DNA of 64,000 nucleotides, from the NCBI GenBank assembly GCA_020846745.1, contig JADLDI010000077.1:61674-125673 (forward strand). Reading direction: 5' to 3'. Made by a program: the position numbers and the translations under genes. How positions within the stretch are numbered: position 1 is the stretch's first letter; the number at the start of each line of letters is the position of its first letter. Source of the DNA: Bryobacterales bacterium (GTDB taxonomy: Bacteria > Acidobacteriota > Terriglobia > Bryobacterales > Bryobacteraceae). A model generated the notes under the pieces. The model saw only the letters and a list, made by a program, of their open reading frames with translations, was not told the DNA's origin and did not search any database. Positions 17,701 to 26,746 of this stretch are shown in pieces.

Positions 17701-17843
17701 GCGGCCTTTTAGTATCTCAGTTTGTAACTCTCTACTTAACGCCTGTTGTCTACACTTATCTCGACGCGGTGGTGCATTTCTGGCGCAAACTGCATGGGCG
17801 TGGACGCGCGCCCGCGCCTGCGCCGCAACCCGCTGGGGACTGA
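14721..17843 (+). CDS. RND multidrug efflux permease (MdtB/AcrB-like), first copy
   Basis: 1040-residue inner-membrane proton-driven exporter of the HAE1 family. It opens with the canonical MNFSAIFIKRPVATSLLMLAL and ADLPNVDFPTLVVSASLPGA, then the porter domain (SMVNGVAQVNVFGAQKYAVRV), RND helices with GFVVDDAIVMLENIVRHIE (proton-relay Asp pair) and a second half ending in NAIMQIDFALEAERN and GCIIRFRPILMTTMAALLG. Full length. It lies 8 bp before a second permease of the same type, as in MdtBC, where two different permeases form a heterotrimer. The substrate range (drugs, bile salts, plant compounds) is inferred only. Confidence 0.95.
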   Translation: MNFSAIFIKRPVATSLLMLALAVFGAMSYELLPVADLPNVDFPTLVVSASLPGANPDTMASAVATPLERQFTSIAGLDTMTSSNATGSTSITLTFSLDRDLDGAAVDVQTAIAEAMPLLPPGMPSPPSFRKYNPSDSPIMFLGLTSTTMPLYSLQEFAETEIAQRLSMVNGVAQVNVFGAQKYAVRVQVDPEKLASRKIGIDEVGNALRRWNVNLPTGTLWGERQALNIRANGQLRNAEQFREVTVAYRNGAPVKVGEIAEVKDSVEDDKTASWLYQNGKGIKGLNVAIMRQPNSNVIQVNDQIRKMIPEVREKLPPSVELSIRGDRSKNIREAFDDIQFTMLSAVVLVILVIFLFLRNARATFIPAMALPLSLLGTLAVMLLLGFSLNNLSMMALILSVGFVVDDAIVMLENIVRHIERGENVIQASYQGSREISFTIISMTVSLAAVFIPILFMSGLLGRLFHEFAVTIVIAILLSGFVSISLTPMLCSKLLKSAHDEKMSWAFRATEWFYQLMLAWYDWSLRLVLRFRPIMLVVFFVTIGLTVQLFRIVPKGFIPDTDSDTAYANTEALQGISYYKMAQYQQRIGEILSTDPNVESVMISAGGSFNQSSNTARSFITLKPRKQRPLGVQGFIDKMRPQMGRLVGTRVVITAPPAIRIGGRMSRGQYEFTLQGPDSDELYRQAGVMQRAISRIDGVADVTSDLQIKNPRLNIQVDRDKVAAMNLNMRDVSNAMYDAFGPRWSSTIYGANAQYKVLLEVKPAYQEHPDLLSKLYFKNMNGVLIPMDAFASTYTDAGPQTINHSGQLPSVTVSYNIRPGTALGDVVEAIQEQSLRLPDTIQTSFQGTAKAFQDSLSNMTVLLIVALAVVYICLGVLYESYVHPLTILSGLPSAALGALLSLIVFRQELNIYAFVGLFMLIGIVKKNAIMQIDFALEAERNYGKSPRDAIYEGCIIRFRPILMTTMAALLGVLPIAIGFGAGGETRRPLGVAVAGGLLVSQFVTLYLTPVVYTYLDAVVHFWRKLHGRGRAPAPAPQPAGD

Positions 17844-17851
17844 ATTGACGT

Positions 17852-20800
17852 ATGAACTTTTCCGCGACTTTTATTGAGCGGCCTATCGCAACCAGCCTCC
17901 TGATGGCCGGCATTGCCCTGTTCGGAGCAGTGGCTTACCGGTCGTTACCCGTGAGTGACCTGCCCAACGTCGACTTACCCACACTGTTGGTTACCGCGAG
18001 CCTGCCCGGCGCGAGCCCCGAAACGATGGCGGCCGCCGTAGCCACTCCGCTCGAAAACCAGTTCACGATGATCGCGGGTTTGAGCGGTATGACTTCGGTC
18101 AACTCGCTTGGTTCGACACGCATCACGCTCGAATTCGACCTTTCCCGCAACCTCGATGGCGCCGCCGTAGACGTACAGGCGGCGATCACCCAAGCCTCGC
18201 GCCTACTACCACAAGGCATGCCCACGCCGCCGACTTTCACCAAGGTCAACCCGGCCGACCAGCCAATTCTGTATCTGGTGCTTACATCGGGCACCATGCC
18301 GCTCTGGACCTTGAATGAATATGCGGAAACGCGCGTGGCCCAGCGAATCTCGATGATCAACGGCGTCGCGCAGGTGCAGGTTTTAGGGGCACAACGCTAC
18401 GCCGTGCACGTGCAGATGGACCCGCGCGCACTCGCTTCCCGCCAGGTCGGCATCAACGAGGTTGAAACAGCGCTGCGCAACTGGAATGTCAATCTGCCCA
18501 TCGGCACCATTGTCGGTCCGCAACGCGCATTCACCTTACAAGCCACCGGTCAGTTGATGAACGCCCAGCAGTACCGGCCGGTGATTGTAGCCTACCGTAA
18601 TGGATCGCCAATCCGTCTGGCCGAGTTAGGTCAAGTCGTCGACGGTATTGAAGACGACAAAGCGGCGTCATGGTTCTACCAGGGCGACATGGAACGGCGT
18701 GCCGTGGTGCTCGCCATCCAACGCCAACCCGGCACGAACACGATGGCAGTCACCGATAACATCAAGAAACTGCTGCCGGTGTTTCAGACGGAGTTACCGC
18801 CGTCGGTGAAAATGGACATTCTCTACGACCGTTCGGAGACCATCCGCGAGTCGTTTGAAGACGTCAAGTTCACCATGGTGCTCACGCTCGGGCTGGTGAT
18901 CATGGTGATCTTTCTGTTCCTGCGTAACGTGTCGGCCACCATCATCCCCAGCCTGGCGCTTCCCTTCTCCATTGTCGGTACGTTCGCCGTCATGTACCTG
19001 CTCGATTACTCGCTCGACAACCTGTCGATGATGGCACTTATTCTCTCGGTCGGCTTTGTTGTGGACGACGCGATCGTGATGCTCGAAAACATCGTGCGCC
19101 ATATCGAAATGGGCGCTCGCCCGCTGCAGGCGGCGTTCGCCGGTGCCCAGGAAATCGGCTTCACCATCGTGTCGATGACCTTTTCTCTGGCGGCCGTGTT
19201 CATTCCCGTGCTGTTCATGGGCGGCGTGTTAGGCCGTTTGTTCCGCGAATTCGCCGTCACTATCTGCGTCGCCGTGCTGATCTCCGGCATCGTTTCCGTA
19301 ACCCTGACGCCGATGCTGTGCAGCCGGTTCCTGAAGGGCACGCACGGCGGGCATCATGGCTGGTTCTATCGCACGACAGAGCGCTTTTTCGAGTGGCTAC
19401 TCCGCGTCTATGACCGGTCGCTGGTGAAAGTGCTCAATCACCGCCCGGCCACCGTTGTCGCATTCATCGGCCTGCTCGCCGGTACGGCCTTTATCTTTGT
19501 CAAGATCCCGAAGGGCTTCATTCCCGACCAGGATACCGATCAGATTCTCGGATTCACCGAAGCCGCGCAGGGCAGCTCCTACTACCAGATGGTGGAATAC
19601 CAACGCGAACTCGCCAAAGTAATCGCGAAGAATCCAAACGTCGACGGCCTGGTCTCGAGCGTCGGCGGCACAACCGCTTCCACCCTCGGCGGAGCGAACT
19701 TCGGCCAATTGATCATCCACCTTAAGCCGCGTCACGCGCGCAAGAAGGGCGTGGACGGAGTGATGGAAGAACTCCGGCACGAAGCCGGGGAGATCTCCGG
19801 GGTCCGCACGTTCCTGCAAAACCCTCCCGCTGTACAAATTGGCGGTCAGGTCACCAAAAGTCCCTATCAGTTCTCGCTGCAGTCGCCGGATAAGGAAGAG
19901 TTATTCGCCGCCGCCGATAAATTCACTAAGGAACTGGGAAAGCTGGAGGAACTGGAAGACGTTACCAGTAACCTGCAGATCCACGCACCCCAAGTGAACG
20001 TGAAAATCGACCGCGACAAAGCGGCCGCGCTGCAAGTGAACGCCGAACAAATCGAGAACGCGCTGTACGATGCGTTCGGCCCGCGCTGGGTTTCAACTAT
20101 CTACAGTTCCGTCAATGAATACAAGGTCTTACTGGAGTTACTCCCGGAAGATCAGCGCGACCCGCGCGCACTTTCTCGCCTCTATTTCAAAGGCGCCGGC
20201 AATAAGTTGATCCCGCTCGATTCCGTGGCCGACGTCGAAGAAGAAACCGGACCCCAGACCGTAAACCACTTCGGCCAATTACCGGCGGTAACAGTTTCAT
20301 TCAACACTCCCAAGGGCGTTCCATTGGGCGATGCCGCCAGGCAGGTGGAGGACGTGGCCAAACGCGTGCTGCCCGCCGGTGTGGCAACCGCGTTCCAGGG
20401 CTCGCTCGAAGCGTTCCACGGCTCGCAAGGCAACCTGACGCTGCTGTTGATCGTGGCCATACTGGTGGTCTACATCGTGCTGGGAATCCTATACGAGAGT
20501 TACATTCACCCGCTTACAATCCTCTCCGGCCTGCCGTCGGCTGGCTTCGGCGCACTGCTGACGCTGATTCTGTTCAAGCTCGACCTGAACATTTACGGCT
20601 TCGTCGGCCTGATCATGTTGATCGGCATTGTGATGAAGAACGCGATCATGCAGATCGACTTCGCGCTCGAAGCCGAACGCGTCGAGCACATGTCCTCGCG
20701 CGACGCCATCTATCAGGGCTGTCTAATCCGTTTCCGCCCCATCATGATGACGACTATGGCCGCGCTTTTGGGCGCGGTCCCGATCGCCGTAGGCTACGGC

Positions 20801-20980
20801 GCCGGCGGTGACGCCCGACAGTCACTTGGCTTGGTAGTAGTCGGCGGCCTGATCTTCTCGCAAATGGTCACCTTGTATTTGACGCCGGTAGTTTACACCT
20901 ACATGGCCGCGCTACAGACGTGGACCAGAAAGCGCAAAGAAAAGCCAGTCGCGAAGAAGCCCACTCCGGTGATAGCGTAG
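17852..20980 (+). CDS. RND multidrug efflux permease (MdtC/AcrB-like), second copy
   Basis: 1042-residue HAE1 permease, clearly paralogous to its neighbour: the N-terminus MNFSATFIERPIATSLLMAGI, the VSDLPNVDLPTLLVTASLPGA block and the GFVVDDAIVMLENIVRHIEMG helix repeat almost exactly. The C-terminal half has NAIMQIDFALEAERVEHMS and LIRFRPIMMTTMAALLGAVPIA. Together with the adaptor and the first permease it makes an MdtABC-like operon. Both copies keep the Asp-Asp pair in transmembrane helix 4, so both may be active. The stop lies only 8 bp from the stop of the convergent CzcA-like gene, leaving no room for a separate terminator. Confidence 0.95.
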   Translation: MNFSATFIERPIATSLLMAGIALFGAVAYRSLPVSDLPNVDLPTLLVTASLPGASPETMAAAVATPLENQFTMIAGLSGMTSVNSLGSTRITLEFDLSRNLDGAAVDVQAAITQASRLLPQGMPTPPTFTKVNPADQPILYLVLTSGTMPLWTLNEYAETRVAQRISMINGVAQVQVLGAQRYAVHVQMDPRALASRQVGINEVETALRNWNVNLPIGTIVGPQRAFTLQATGQLMNAQQYRPVIVAYRNGSPIRLAELGQVVDGIEDDKAASWFYQGDMERRAVVLAIQRQPGTNTMAVTDNIKKLLPVFQTELPPSVKMDILYDRSETIRESFEDVKFTMVLTLGLVIMVIFLFLRNVSATIIPSLALPFSIVGTFAVMYLLDYSLDNLSMMALILSVGFVVDDAIVMLENIVRHIEMGARPLQAAFAGAQEIGFTIVSMTFSLAAVFIPVLFMGGVLGRLFREFAVTICVAVLISGIVSVTLTPMLCSRFLKGTHGGHHGWFYRTTERFFEWLLRVYDRSLVKVLNHRPATVVAFIGLLAGTAFIFVKIPKGFIPDQDTDQILGFTEAAQGSSYYQMVEYQRELAKVIAKNPNVDGLVSSVGGTTASTLGGANFGQLIIHLKPRHARKKGVDGVMEELRHEAGEISGVRTFLQNPPAVQIGGQVTKSPYQFSLQSPDKEELFAAADKFTKELGKLEELEDVTSNLQIHAPQVNVKIDRDKAAALQVNAEQIENALYDAFGPRWVSTIYSSVNEYKVLLELLPEDQRDPRALSRLYFKGAGNKLIPLDSVADVEEETGPQTVNHFGQLPAVTVSFNTPKGVPLGDAARQVEDVAKRVLPAGVATAFQGSLEAFHGSQGNLTLLLIVAILVVYIVLGILYESYIHPLTILSGLPSAGFGALLTLILFKLDLNIYGFVGLIMLIGIVMKNAIMQIDFALEAERVEHMSSRDAIYQGCLIRFRPIMMTTMAALLGAVPIAVGYGAGGDARQSLGLVVVGGLIFSQMVTLYLTPVVYTYMAALQTWTRKRKEKPVAKKPTPVIA

Positions 20981-20988
20981 GCCGACGA

Positions 20989-23900
20989 TTACACGGCCGC
21001 GCCAACCGCCGACACCTCGGCCTCCGGACGTTGGTCTCGCGGTTTCTCGCGACCCTCAAACAACCGGTACAGGGCGGGCAGCACCACGAGCGTCAACTGC
21101 GTTGACGTGAACAATCCGCCGATCACCACGATCGCAAGCGGACGCTGCACTTCCGATCCCGGTCCGGTCGCGACCAGGAACGGCACCAACCCAAGCGCGG
21201 CCACCGTAGCCGTCATCATCACCGGGCGAAACCGCAGCAACGCTCCTTGTACAATCGCTTCACGCTGCGCGTAACCCTCTTCCCGCAGTTTCCTGATATA
21301 GGAAACGAGCACCACGCCGTTCAATACCGCAATGCCCCACAATGCGATAAACCCGACCGACGCCGGCACCGACAGATACTCGCCCGTCAGGAACAGCGCC
21401 ACGACGCCGCCGATGGACGCGAAGGGCAACACGAGAATAATCAGCAGCGCAAACCGCAATGAATGGAACAGCAGAAACAGTAAGAAGAAGATAGCTCCGA
21501 TGGTGATCGGCACGATCAGTTTCAGGTGCTTGAGCGCGCGCTCCATATTCTGGAACTGGCCGCCCCATTCGATGAAGTAACCGCTCGGTAACTGCACCTG
21601 CTGCTTCACTTTCTGCTTCAGTTCTTCCACAAAGCCGCCTAAGTCGCGGTCCTGCACGTTCACGCCGACGACGATGCGGCGCTTGGCCGAATCGCGATTA
21701 ATCTGCGCGGGACCTTCGACCACGCGAATATCCGCCACGTGCTCGAGCAGCACCTTGCCGTGGCCGGGCGTGTCGAGCGCGATCTGGCGAATCTCGGTCA
21801 CACTGTCGCGCAACGCCGGTGGATAGCGCACCACAGCCTGAAACCGGCGCTCGCCTTCGTAGATCTCCGTGGCCGGCTTGCCCCCGATAGCCATCTCGAT
21901 CACGTTATGCACATCGGAAGCATTCAAACCATAGCGAGCGATGGCCTGCCGATCGATGTTGATGGTCATGTACTGCTGGCCGCCCACGCGATCCACTCGC
22001 GAATCGCGAATGCCGCGAATCGAACCCGCCACACGCGCTATCTCATTCGCCTTTTCCACCAATACACCTAAGTCGTCCCCGAATAACTTCACAGCGACGT
22101 CGGCCCGAACACCCGTTACCATTTCGTCCACGCGATCCGAAATCGGCTGGGCCATCACCAGGTTCGCCCCGGGAACCTTCTTCAACACCTTGTCGCGGAT
22201 CTCATCCGCAATCTGATCCTGGGTGCGCTCCTTGCGCTGCTCCATTGGCGCCAAAGTCGTGATCACGTCGGCTTCGTTGGGTCCCGCTGGATCTGTGGGT
22301 GACTCGCCGCGTCCCATGCGCGACACCACCTTCACTACGCTCTCCGTGTTAGCTACTTCTTTCAGCGCAGCCATTTCCATCTTGATGGACTCTTCGAGCG
22401 AGATATTCGGCACCCGGTCGACGTTCGGCGAAATCGATCCCTCTTTCATCTCCGGAATGAACGATGTTCCCAGGTAAGGGAACAACAGGGTAGCCCCTAC
22501 GAATAACGCCACGCTCGCTATAACAGTTACTGTCACGTTCCCGACCGATGCGTGCAAAATGCTCCGGTACGGCCGCTTCAGCATCCGTACCAGTAAGGTA
22601 TCGTCTTCGCTGCCGCCCTTCACAAGATACGCCGACAGCACGGGAGACAAAGTAAGTGACAGCACCAGAGAAATCGCCAAAGCAATCGCGATGGTGTACG
22701 CCAGCGGAGCGAACATCTTGCCTTCCATGCCCTCGAGCGTCATCAGCGGCAGGAACACCAGAATAATTACGCTCACCCCGAACACAACCGGCGTGCCCAC
22801 TTCCTTCACCGCTTCCAGCACGATCTGCAATCTGTTCCCGTGCTTCTGATGCGACAGCTTACCAAACACGTTCTCCACCACCACCACACTGCCGTCCACC
22901 ATCAAACCAATGGCGATCGCCAGGCCGCCCAGCGACATCAGGTTAGCCGATAACTGCACCTTGTTCATCACCATGAAGGTGAGCAGCGGAGTCAGGATCA
23001 GCGTGGCGATCACCACAATGCTCGACCGTATGTCGCCAAGAAACAGGAACAAGATAACCACCACCAGGATGATGCCTTCAATCAGCACCTTCACCACCGT
23101 GTGTAGCGCCGCGTCCACCAAATCCGACCGGTCGTAGTAAGGCACGATCTTCAACCCGTCCGGCAGCATGCCCTGGTTATTAATCTCATCCACACGAGCC
23201 TTCACTCGTGAGACAATCTCTTTCGCGTTGCCGCCGGCGATCATCATCACGATGCCGCCCACCGCCTCTGTATATCCGCCCTTGATCACCGCGCCGTAAC
23301 GAACCTCTTCGCCGAACTTCACTTCCGCCACATCGCGTATGTAAACCGGCGTCGCGCCCACTTCCTTCAGCACGATATTTCGGATATCGTCCAACGTTTG
23401 AATAAGTCCCACGCCGCGGATCAGATACTGTTCCGAACCTTGCGGAAGAATGCCGCCACCTGAGTTCGCATTGTTACGCGCCAGGGCGTCGTAGACATCC
23501 TTAATCGTTACCTTGTAATAACGCATCCGCGACGGGTCCACCAGTACCTGATACTGCTTAACGAAACCGCCCACGGAGTTAATCTCAGCCACGCCCGGAA
23601 TCGAGCGCAGCAGGGGACGCACCACCCAGTCCTGCGCCAGGCGGCGCTGCATCAGTTCGTCGTGCGCAAGGGCGCGCTGCTTATCGTCATCGCGATCGAG
23701 CGTGTACTGATACACCTCACCCAGCGCCGAAGATACCGGACCGAGGATCGGAGTAATGTCGGCCGGCAGCCGGTCGCGCACCTCCATCATGCGCTCCATC
23801 ACTAACTGCCGCGCGAAATAGACGTCCGTCTGATCCGTAAAGACGATCGTCACAATCGACAACGCCGGCTTGTTAAGCGACCGCATCTCCACCAGACCCG

Positions 23901-24129
23901 GCAACCCGGTCATCGCGATCTCAAGCGGAACCGTGACAAACCGTTCCACCTCCTCCGGCGACCGCCCCGGGGCCGAGGTCGCAATCTGCACCTGCACCGT
24001 GGTGACGTCGGGAAATGCGTCCACCGACAACTTCTGTGCCGCGCGCAGCCCGAAGAACATCGCCGCCGCGGCGATCACCACGATGATCAGCCGCTGATTC
24101 AACGCACCCCTGACAATCGATTCGAGCAT
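20989..24129 (-). CDS. Heavy-metal efflux RND permease (CzcA/CusA family)
   Basis: About 1046-residue HME-RND transporter exporting divalent or monovalent metal ions from periplasm or cytoplasm. Family markers: MLESIVRGALNQRLIIV start, LSVDAFPDVTTVQVQI, the GRSPEEVERFVTVPLE motif, IGLMVDGSVVVVENVF in helix 4 with the proton-relay Asp, and IWGIAVLNGVVLVSYI-like helix 10 (ALWGIAVLNGVVLVSY). The track begins at TTG 24132; ATG 24129 is better, because it forms a TGATG stop-restart with the adaptor gene. It is the third gene of a czcCBA-type operon. Which metal (Cu/Ag versus Co/Zn/Cd/Ni) cannot be decided from these motifs. Confidence 0.95.
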   Translation of the reverse strand: MLESIVRGALNQRLIIVVIAAAAMFFGLRAAQKLSVDAFPDVTTVQVQIATSAPGRSPEEVERFVTVPLEIAMTGLPGLVEMRSLNKPALSIVTIVFTDQTDVYFARQLVMERMMEVRDRLPADITPILGPVSSALGEVYQYTLDRDDDKQRALAHDELMQRRLAQDWVVRPLLRSIPGVAEINSVGGFVKQYQVLVDPSRMRYYKVTIKDVYDALARNNANSGGGILPQGSEQYLIRGVGLIQTLDDIRNIVLKEVGATPVYIRDVAEVKFGEEVRYGAVIKGGYTEAVGGIVMMIAGGNAKEIVSRVKARVDEINNQGMLPDGLKIVPYYDRSDLVDAALHTVVKVLIEGIILVVVILFLFLGDIRSSIVVIATLILTPLLTFMVMNKVQLSANLMSLGGLAIAIGLMVDGSVVVVENVFGKLSHQKHGNRLQIVLEAVKEVGTPVVFGVSVIILVFLPLMTLEGMEGKMFAPLAYTIAIALAISLVLSLTLSPVLSAYLVKGGSEDDTLLVRMLKRPYRSILHASVGNVTVTVIASVALFVGATLLFPYLGTSFIPEMKEGSISPNVDRVPNISLEESIKMEMAALKEVANTESVVKVVSRMGRGESPTDPAGPNEADVITTLAPMEQRKERTQDQIADEIRDKVLKKVPGANLVMAQPISDRVDEMVTGVRADVAVKLFGDDLGVLVEKANEIARVAGSIRGIRDSRVDRVGGQQYMTINIDRQAIARYGLNASDVHNVIEMAIGGKPATEIYEGERRFQAVVRYPPALRDSVTEIRQIALDTPGHGKVLLEHVADIRVVEGPAQINRDSAKRRIVVGVNVQDRDLGGFVEELKQKVKQQVQLPSGYFIEWGGQFQNMERALKHLKLIVPITIGAIFFLLFLLFHSLRFALLIILVLPFASIGGVVALFLTGEYLSVPASVGFIALWGIAVLNGVVLVSYIRKLREEGYAQREAIVQGALLRFRPVMMTATVAALGLVPFLVATGPGSEVQRPLAIVVIGGLFTSTQLTLVVLPALYRLFEGREKPRDQRPEAEVSAVGAAV

Positions 24130-25292
24130 CAACCGTTCCCCTGCAGTGCGAGCCGCTTGCGTTCGTTATTCAGATGGAACGCGCCGTTGAGAACCACCTT
24201 TTCGCCCGTATGTACGCCATCCAATATCACGCGCTTGCCCTCGTGCTCGATCCCCAGGTTCACCTGCTTCAGGCGGAACGTCTGTCCCGCCGTCTGCACG
24301 AACACATAGTCCTGATTACCTTCGCGCACGATCGCCGTCAGCGGAACAATCCGGTGATTCTCCGCCGCATCGCTCAGCACCATCGTGGCCAGCATCGCCG
24401 GCTTCAGCTTCCGCCGCGGGTTCGGAACATCCAGCCGGATGCGTACCGTTCGCGTCTCGCGATCCACCGTGGCGCTGACAAAGGTAAGTTTGCCGCGCAC
24501 CGTTTGGCCGGGCAGCGAAGGTATCTCCGCCTGCACATACTTGCCAACCTCGATCGCACCCGCCGCCTGTTCCGGCACATCCGCCACCAGCCAGACCCGC
24601 GATAAGTCGGCCAGTACACAAACCACCTCGGCCGACTGCACCACCTGCCCCGTCGTCACCTTGCGTTCTAACACCGTGCCGTCGATCGTCGCCAGCACCT
24701 GCGCCGTTGAATTCACCGTACGCGTAGACTCAACCTTCTCCAAAACCTCCTCAGACATGCCCAGGATCTTCAACTGATCGCGCGTTGAAGATAACTCCGT
24801 GCTGGCCTGCTGTAACTCCGCTTCGCGCCGCTGCAGTTCCGCTTCGCCAATCACACCGGCCTCGAGCAGCCGCCGCGCACGTTCCACCGCGCGCTCCGCC
24901 AACCGCCGCTGCGATACCGCCTTCAGCAGGTTCGATTGCTCGTCGGAAAGCTGCGTGCTATGGACCCGCGCCAGCACCTCGCCGCGCTTCACGTTTTGAC
25001 CTTCCACCACTTCCAAATCGGTAATCCGCCCGGTAACCGGAGCGCTTACGCGAGCCATGCGCGTCTCGTCCGCTTCCACCGTCGCCGCCACGCGTAACGT
25101 GCCGGCCACCTCGCTCCACGACGGTTCGCCCACGGTGATCTGCTTCGCCAAGTCGTCGTTCACCGTGATCTCCATCGGATCGCGCGATGGGCTGGCTTTC
25201 TTCTCTTCTTTCTTTGCCGATACCTGCCGTTCCGTACAGGCCGTTCCCGCCACAAGGGCCGCCGTCAATATCGTTATCCACCAGACTTTCAC
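24129..25292 (-). CDS. Heavy-metal efflux RND periplasmic adaptor (CzcB/CusB-like)
   Basis: 387-residue membrane fusion protein. The N-terminal hydrophobic leader (VWWITILTAALVAGTAC) has a Cys that could be lipidated. It is followed by barrel-sandwich segments (RVSAPVTGRITDLEVVEGQNVKRGEVLARV), a helical hairpin with the RLLEAGVIGEAELQRREAEL pattern, a second lipoyl half (VLATIDGTVLERKVTTGQVV) and beta-barrel (VWLVADVPEQAAGAIEVG). It starts at GTG 25292, overlapping the TolC-family stop by 4 bp (GTGA). It shares one base with the CzcA start, so the three genes are translationally coupled. Confidence 0.93.
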   Translation of the reverse strand: MKVWWITILTAALVAGTACTERQVSAKKEEKKASPSRDPMEITVNDDLAKQITVGEPSWSEVAGTLRVAATVEADETRMARVSAPVTGRITDLEVVEGQNVKRGEVLARVHSTQLSDEQSNLLKAVSQRRLAERAVERARRLLEAGVIGEAELQRREAELQQASTELSSTRDQLKILGMSEEVLEKVESTRTVNSTAQVLATIDGTVLERKVTTGQVVQSAEVVCVLADLSRVWLVADVPEQAAGAIEVGKYVQAEIPSLPGQTVRGKLTFVSATVDRETRTVRIRLDVPNPRRKLKPAMLATMVLSDAAENHRIVPLTAIVREGNQDYVFVQTAGQTFRLKQVNLGIEHEGKRVILDGVHTGEKVVLNGAFHLNNERKRLALQGNG

Positions 25293-26539
25293 GGTCTGCC
25301 TCCGTCGTGTGCACGCAATTGTTCGATGTCGATCAGCGCGGCCTGCAAATCGAACTGAGCGTTCAGGAAATCCAAGCGCACCGTGCGCAATACCCGCTGC
25401 GCGTCCAGCACCTCCATAATTCCCCGCTCGCCATACTTGAACGCCGCTTCCGACGCCTGCAGTGCCGCCTCGGCCTCGCGCAGCACGCCCTGCTCGTACG
25501 AAGCGATCTGCTGCAGCGCCACTTCGTACAGTCCATACGCGCGCTCCAGGTCTGCCGTCAGTTCCAGGCGCCGCATGTCCGCATAGGCCCGCGCCTGTGA
25601 GATCGCCGCCGTCGCCTCCGCAATCGGACCTTCCCGCTTGTTCAACAGCGGCACCGGAATCGACACCCCAAACCGGTAGAACCCGAGGTCCGGCTGCCGT
25701 TCGTATTCCAACCGGAACGATGGCTGCGGCTTCCGCTGCTCGCGTTCGGACGACAGCCGCGCTTCGGCCCGCCGTACCTCCGCCTGCGCCTGCTGCAGCG
25801 CCGGATGCCGCGCCAGCATCTCCGCCCGCAGTTCGTCGAGCGCCGGCAGCCGTCCCGTCAGGTCCGGCTTGCCTTCTAAGTCCACCGTAGTCCCGAGCGG
25901 CGCGCCCACCGCTGTGCGCAACGCCGCCACCGCGTTCACATACCGCAATTGCGCACTGTTATAGAACGTCTGGGCCGTCGCGACTTCGGCTTCCGACCGC
26001 GTCAGTTCCAGCCGCGCCGCCTCACCCACTTCCACCTGAACCCTCACGCGCCGCTCCAGATCCTGCACCAGCCGCAAATTTTCCTGGGCCAGCCCGATCT
26101 CCGACTTTCGCCGCAGCACCTGGAAATAGGCCTGCTTCACGGTCCGCCGCACGCCCAGCCGCGCTTCCGCGAGCGTAAATTGCGTGCTCTCACGGCCCAG
26201 TTGCGCCACCCGCACGCGCGCCCGGCGCACGGCCGGCAGCTCCACTAACTGGTCGACGCTGAAATGTGTCAGTAACCCCGGTTCCGCGCTGAGCATGCGC
26301 CGGTGCTGCGGACCCGCCAACGTGTTGAACGCCGGGTTCGGATACGCCCGCGCCGTAGTGATCGCCGCATTCGCCCCTTGGGCCAATGCGGTCGCCCACT
26401 GCAACTGCGGACTGTGCTGTTCCGCCAACTGCAGGGCGGCATTAAGAGTTAAAACGGGTGGAGCCGCTTGCGATGAGTTCGCAGACAGGCGCCCGAGCAA
26501 GATAAATGTAGCAATCGACAATAAAAACCGTCGGCCCAA
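25289..26539 (-). CDS. Outer-membrane efflux protein, TolC family (CzcC-like)
   Basis: 416-residue outer-membrane factor for the metal efflux pump. Signal peptide (RFLLSIATFILLG ... NSSQA), then two repeated coiled-coil OEP domains: LTLNAALQLAEQHSPQL and later LPALDELRAEMLARHPALQQAQAEVRRAEARL, with the typical LRLVQDLERRVRVQVEVGEAARLELTRSE helix pair. It probably starts at TTG 26539 with ggagg four bases upstream. First gene of a three-gene operon whose promoter must lie in the 207 bp between here and 26747. It could also serve the neighbouring MdtABC-like pump, which has no outer-membrane gene of its own. Confidence 0.92.
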   Translation of the reverse strand: MGRRFLLSIATFILLGRLSANSSQAAPPVLTLNAALQLAEQHSPQLQWATALAQGANAAITTARAYPNPAFNTLAGPQHRRMLSAEPGLLTHFSVDQLVELPAVRRARVRVAQLGRESTQFTLAEARLGVRRTVKQAYFQVLRRKSEIGLAQENLRLVQDLERRVRVQVEVGEAARLELTRSEAEVATAQTFYNSAQLRYVNAVAALRTAVGAPLGTTVDLEGKPDLTGRLPALDELRAEMLARHPALQQAQAEVRRAEARLSSEREQRKPQPSFRLEYERQPDLGFYRFGVSIPVPLLNKREGPIAEATAAISQARAYADMRRLELTADLERAYGLYEVALQQIASYEQGVLREAEAALQASEAAFKYGERGIMEVLDAQRVLRTVRLDFLNAQFDLQAALIDIEQLRAHDGGRP

Positions 26540-26746
26540 AGAACCTCCGGACAGGATTAGAGTGTTTTAACCAGATTACTAAACATTCATCGCCCAACGC
26601 CACCCGGCTCCTCGACAATGAGTGCGATGGAGGTAAACCGTCCCAAGCCCTCGTCGGGCAAGCGAGAGGCAGCGCAGTAGGAGGTAGTGGTGCCGGCACT
26701 GCACTGCACTGCCGCCGCTTGCAACCACGGAACGCGGTGCTCGAAT

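Noticed and set aside
26540-26746. tRNA or small RNA in the gap before the czcC-like gene
   Set aside because: No cloverleaf arms or T-loop motif; only a gcactgcactgcactgc run and A/T-rich stretch near the likely promoter.
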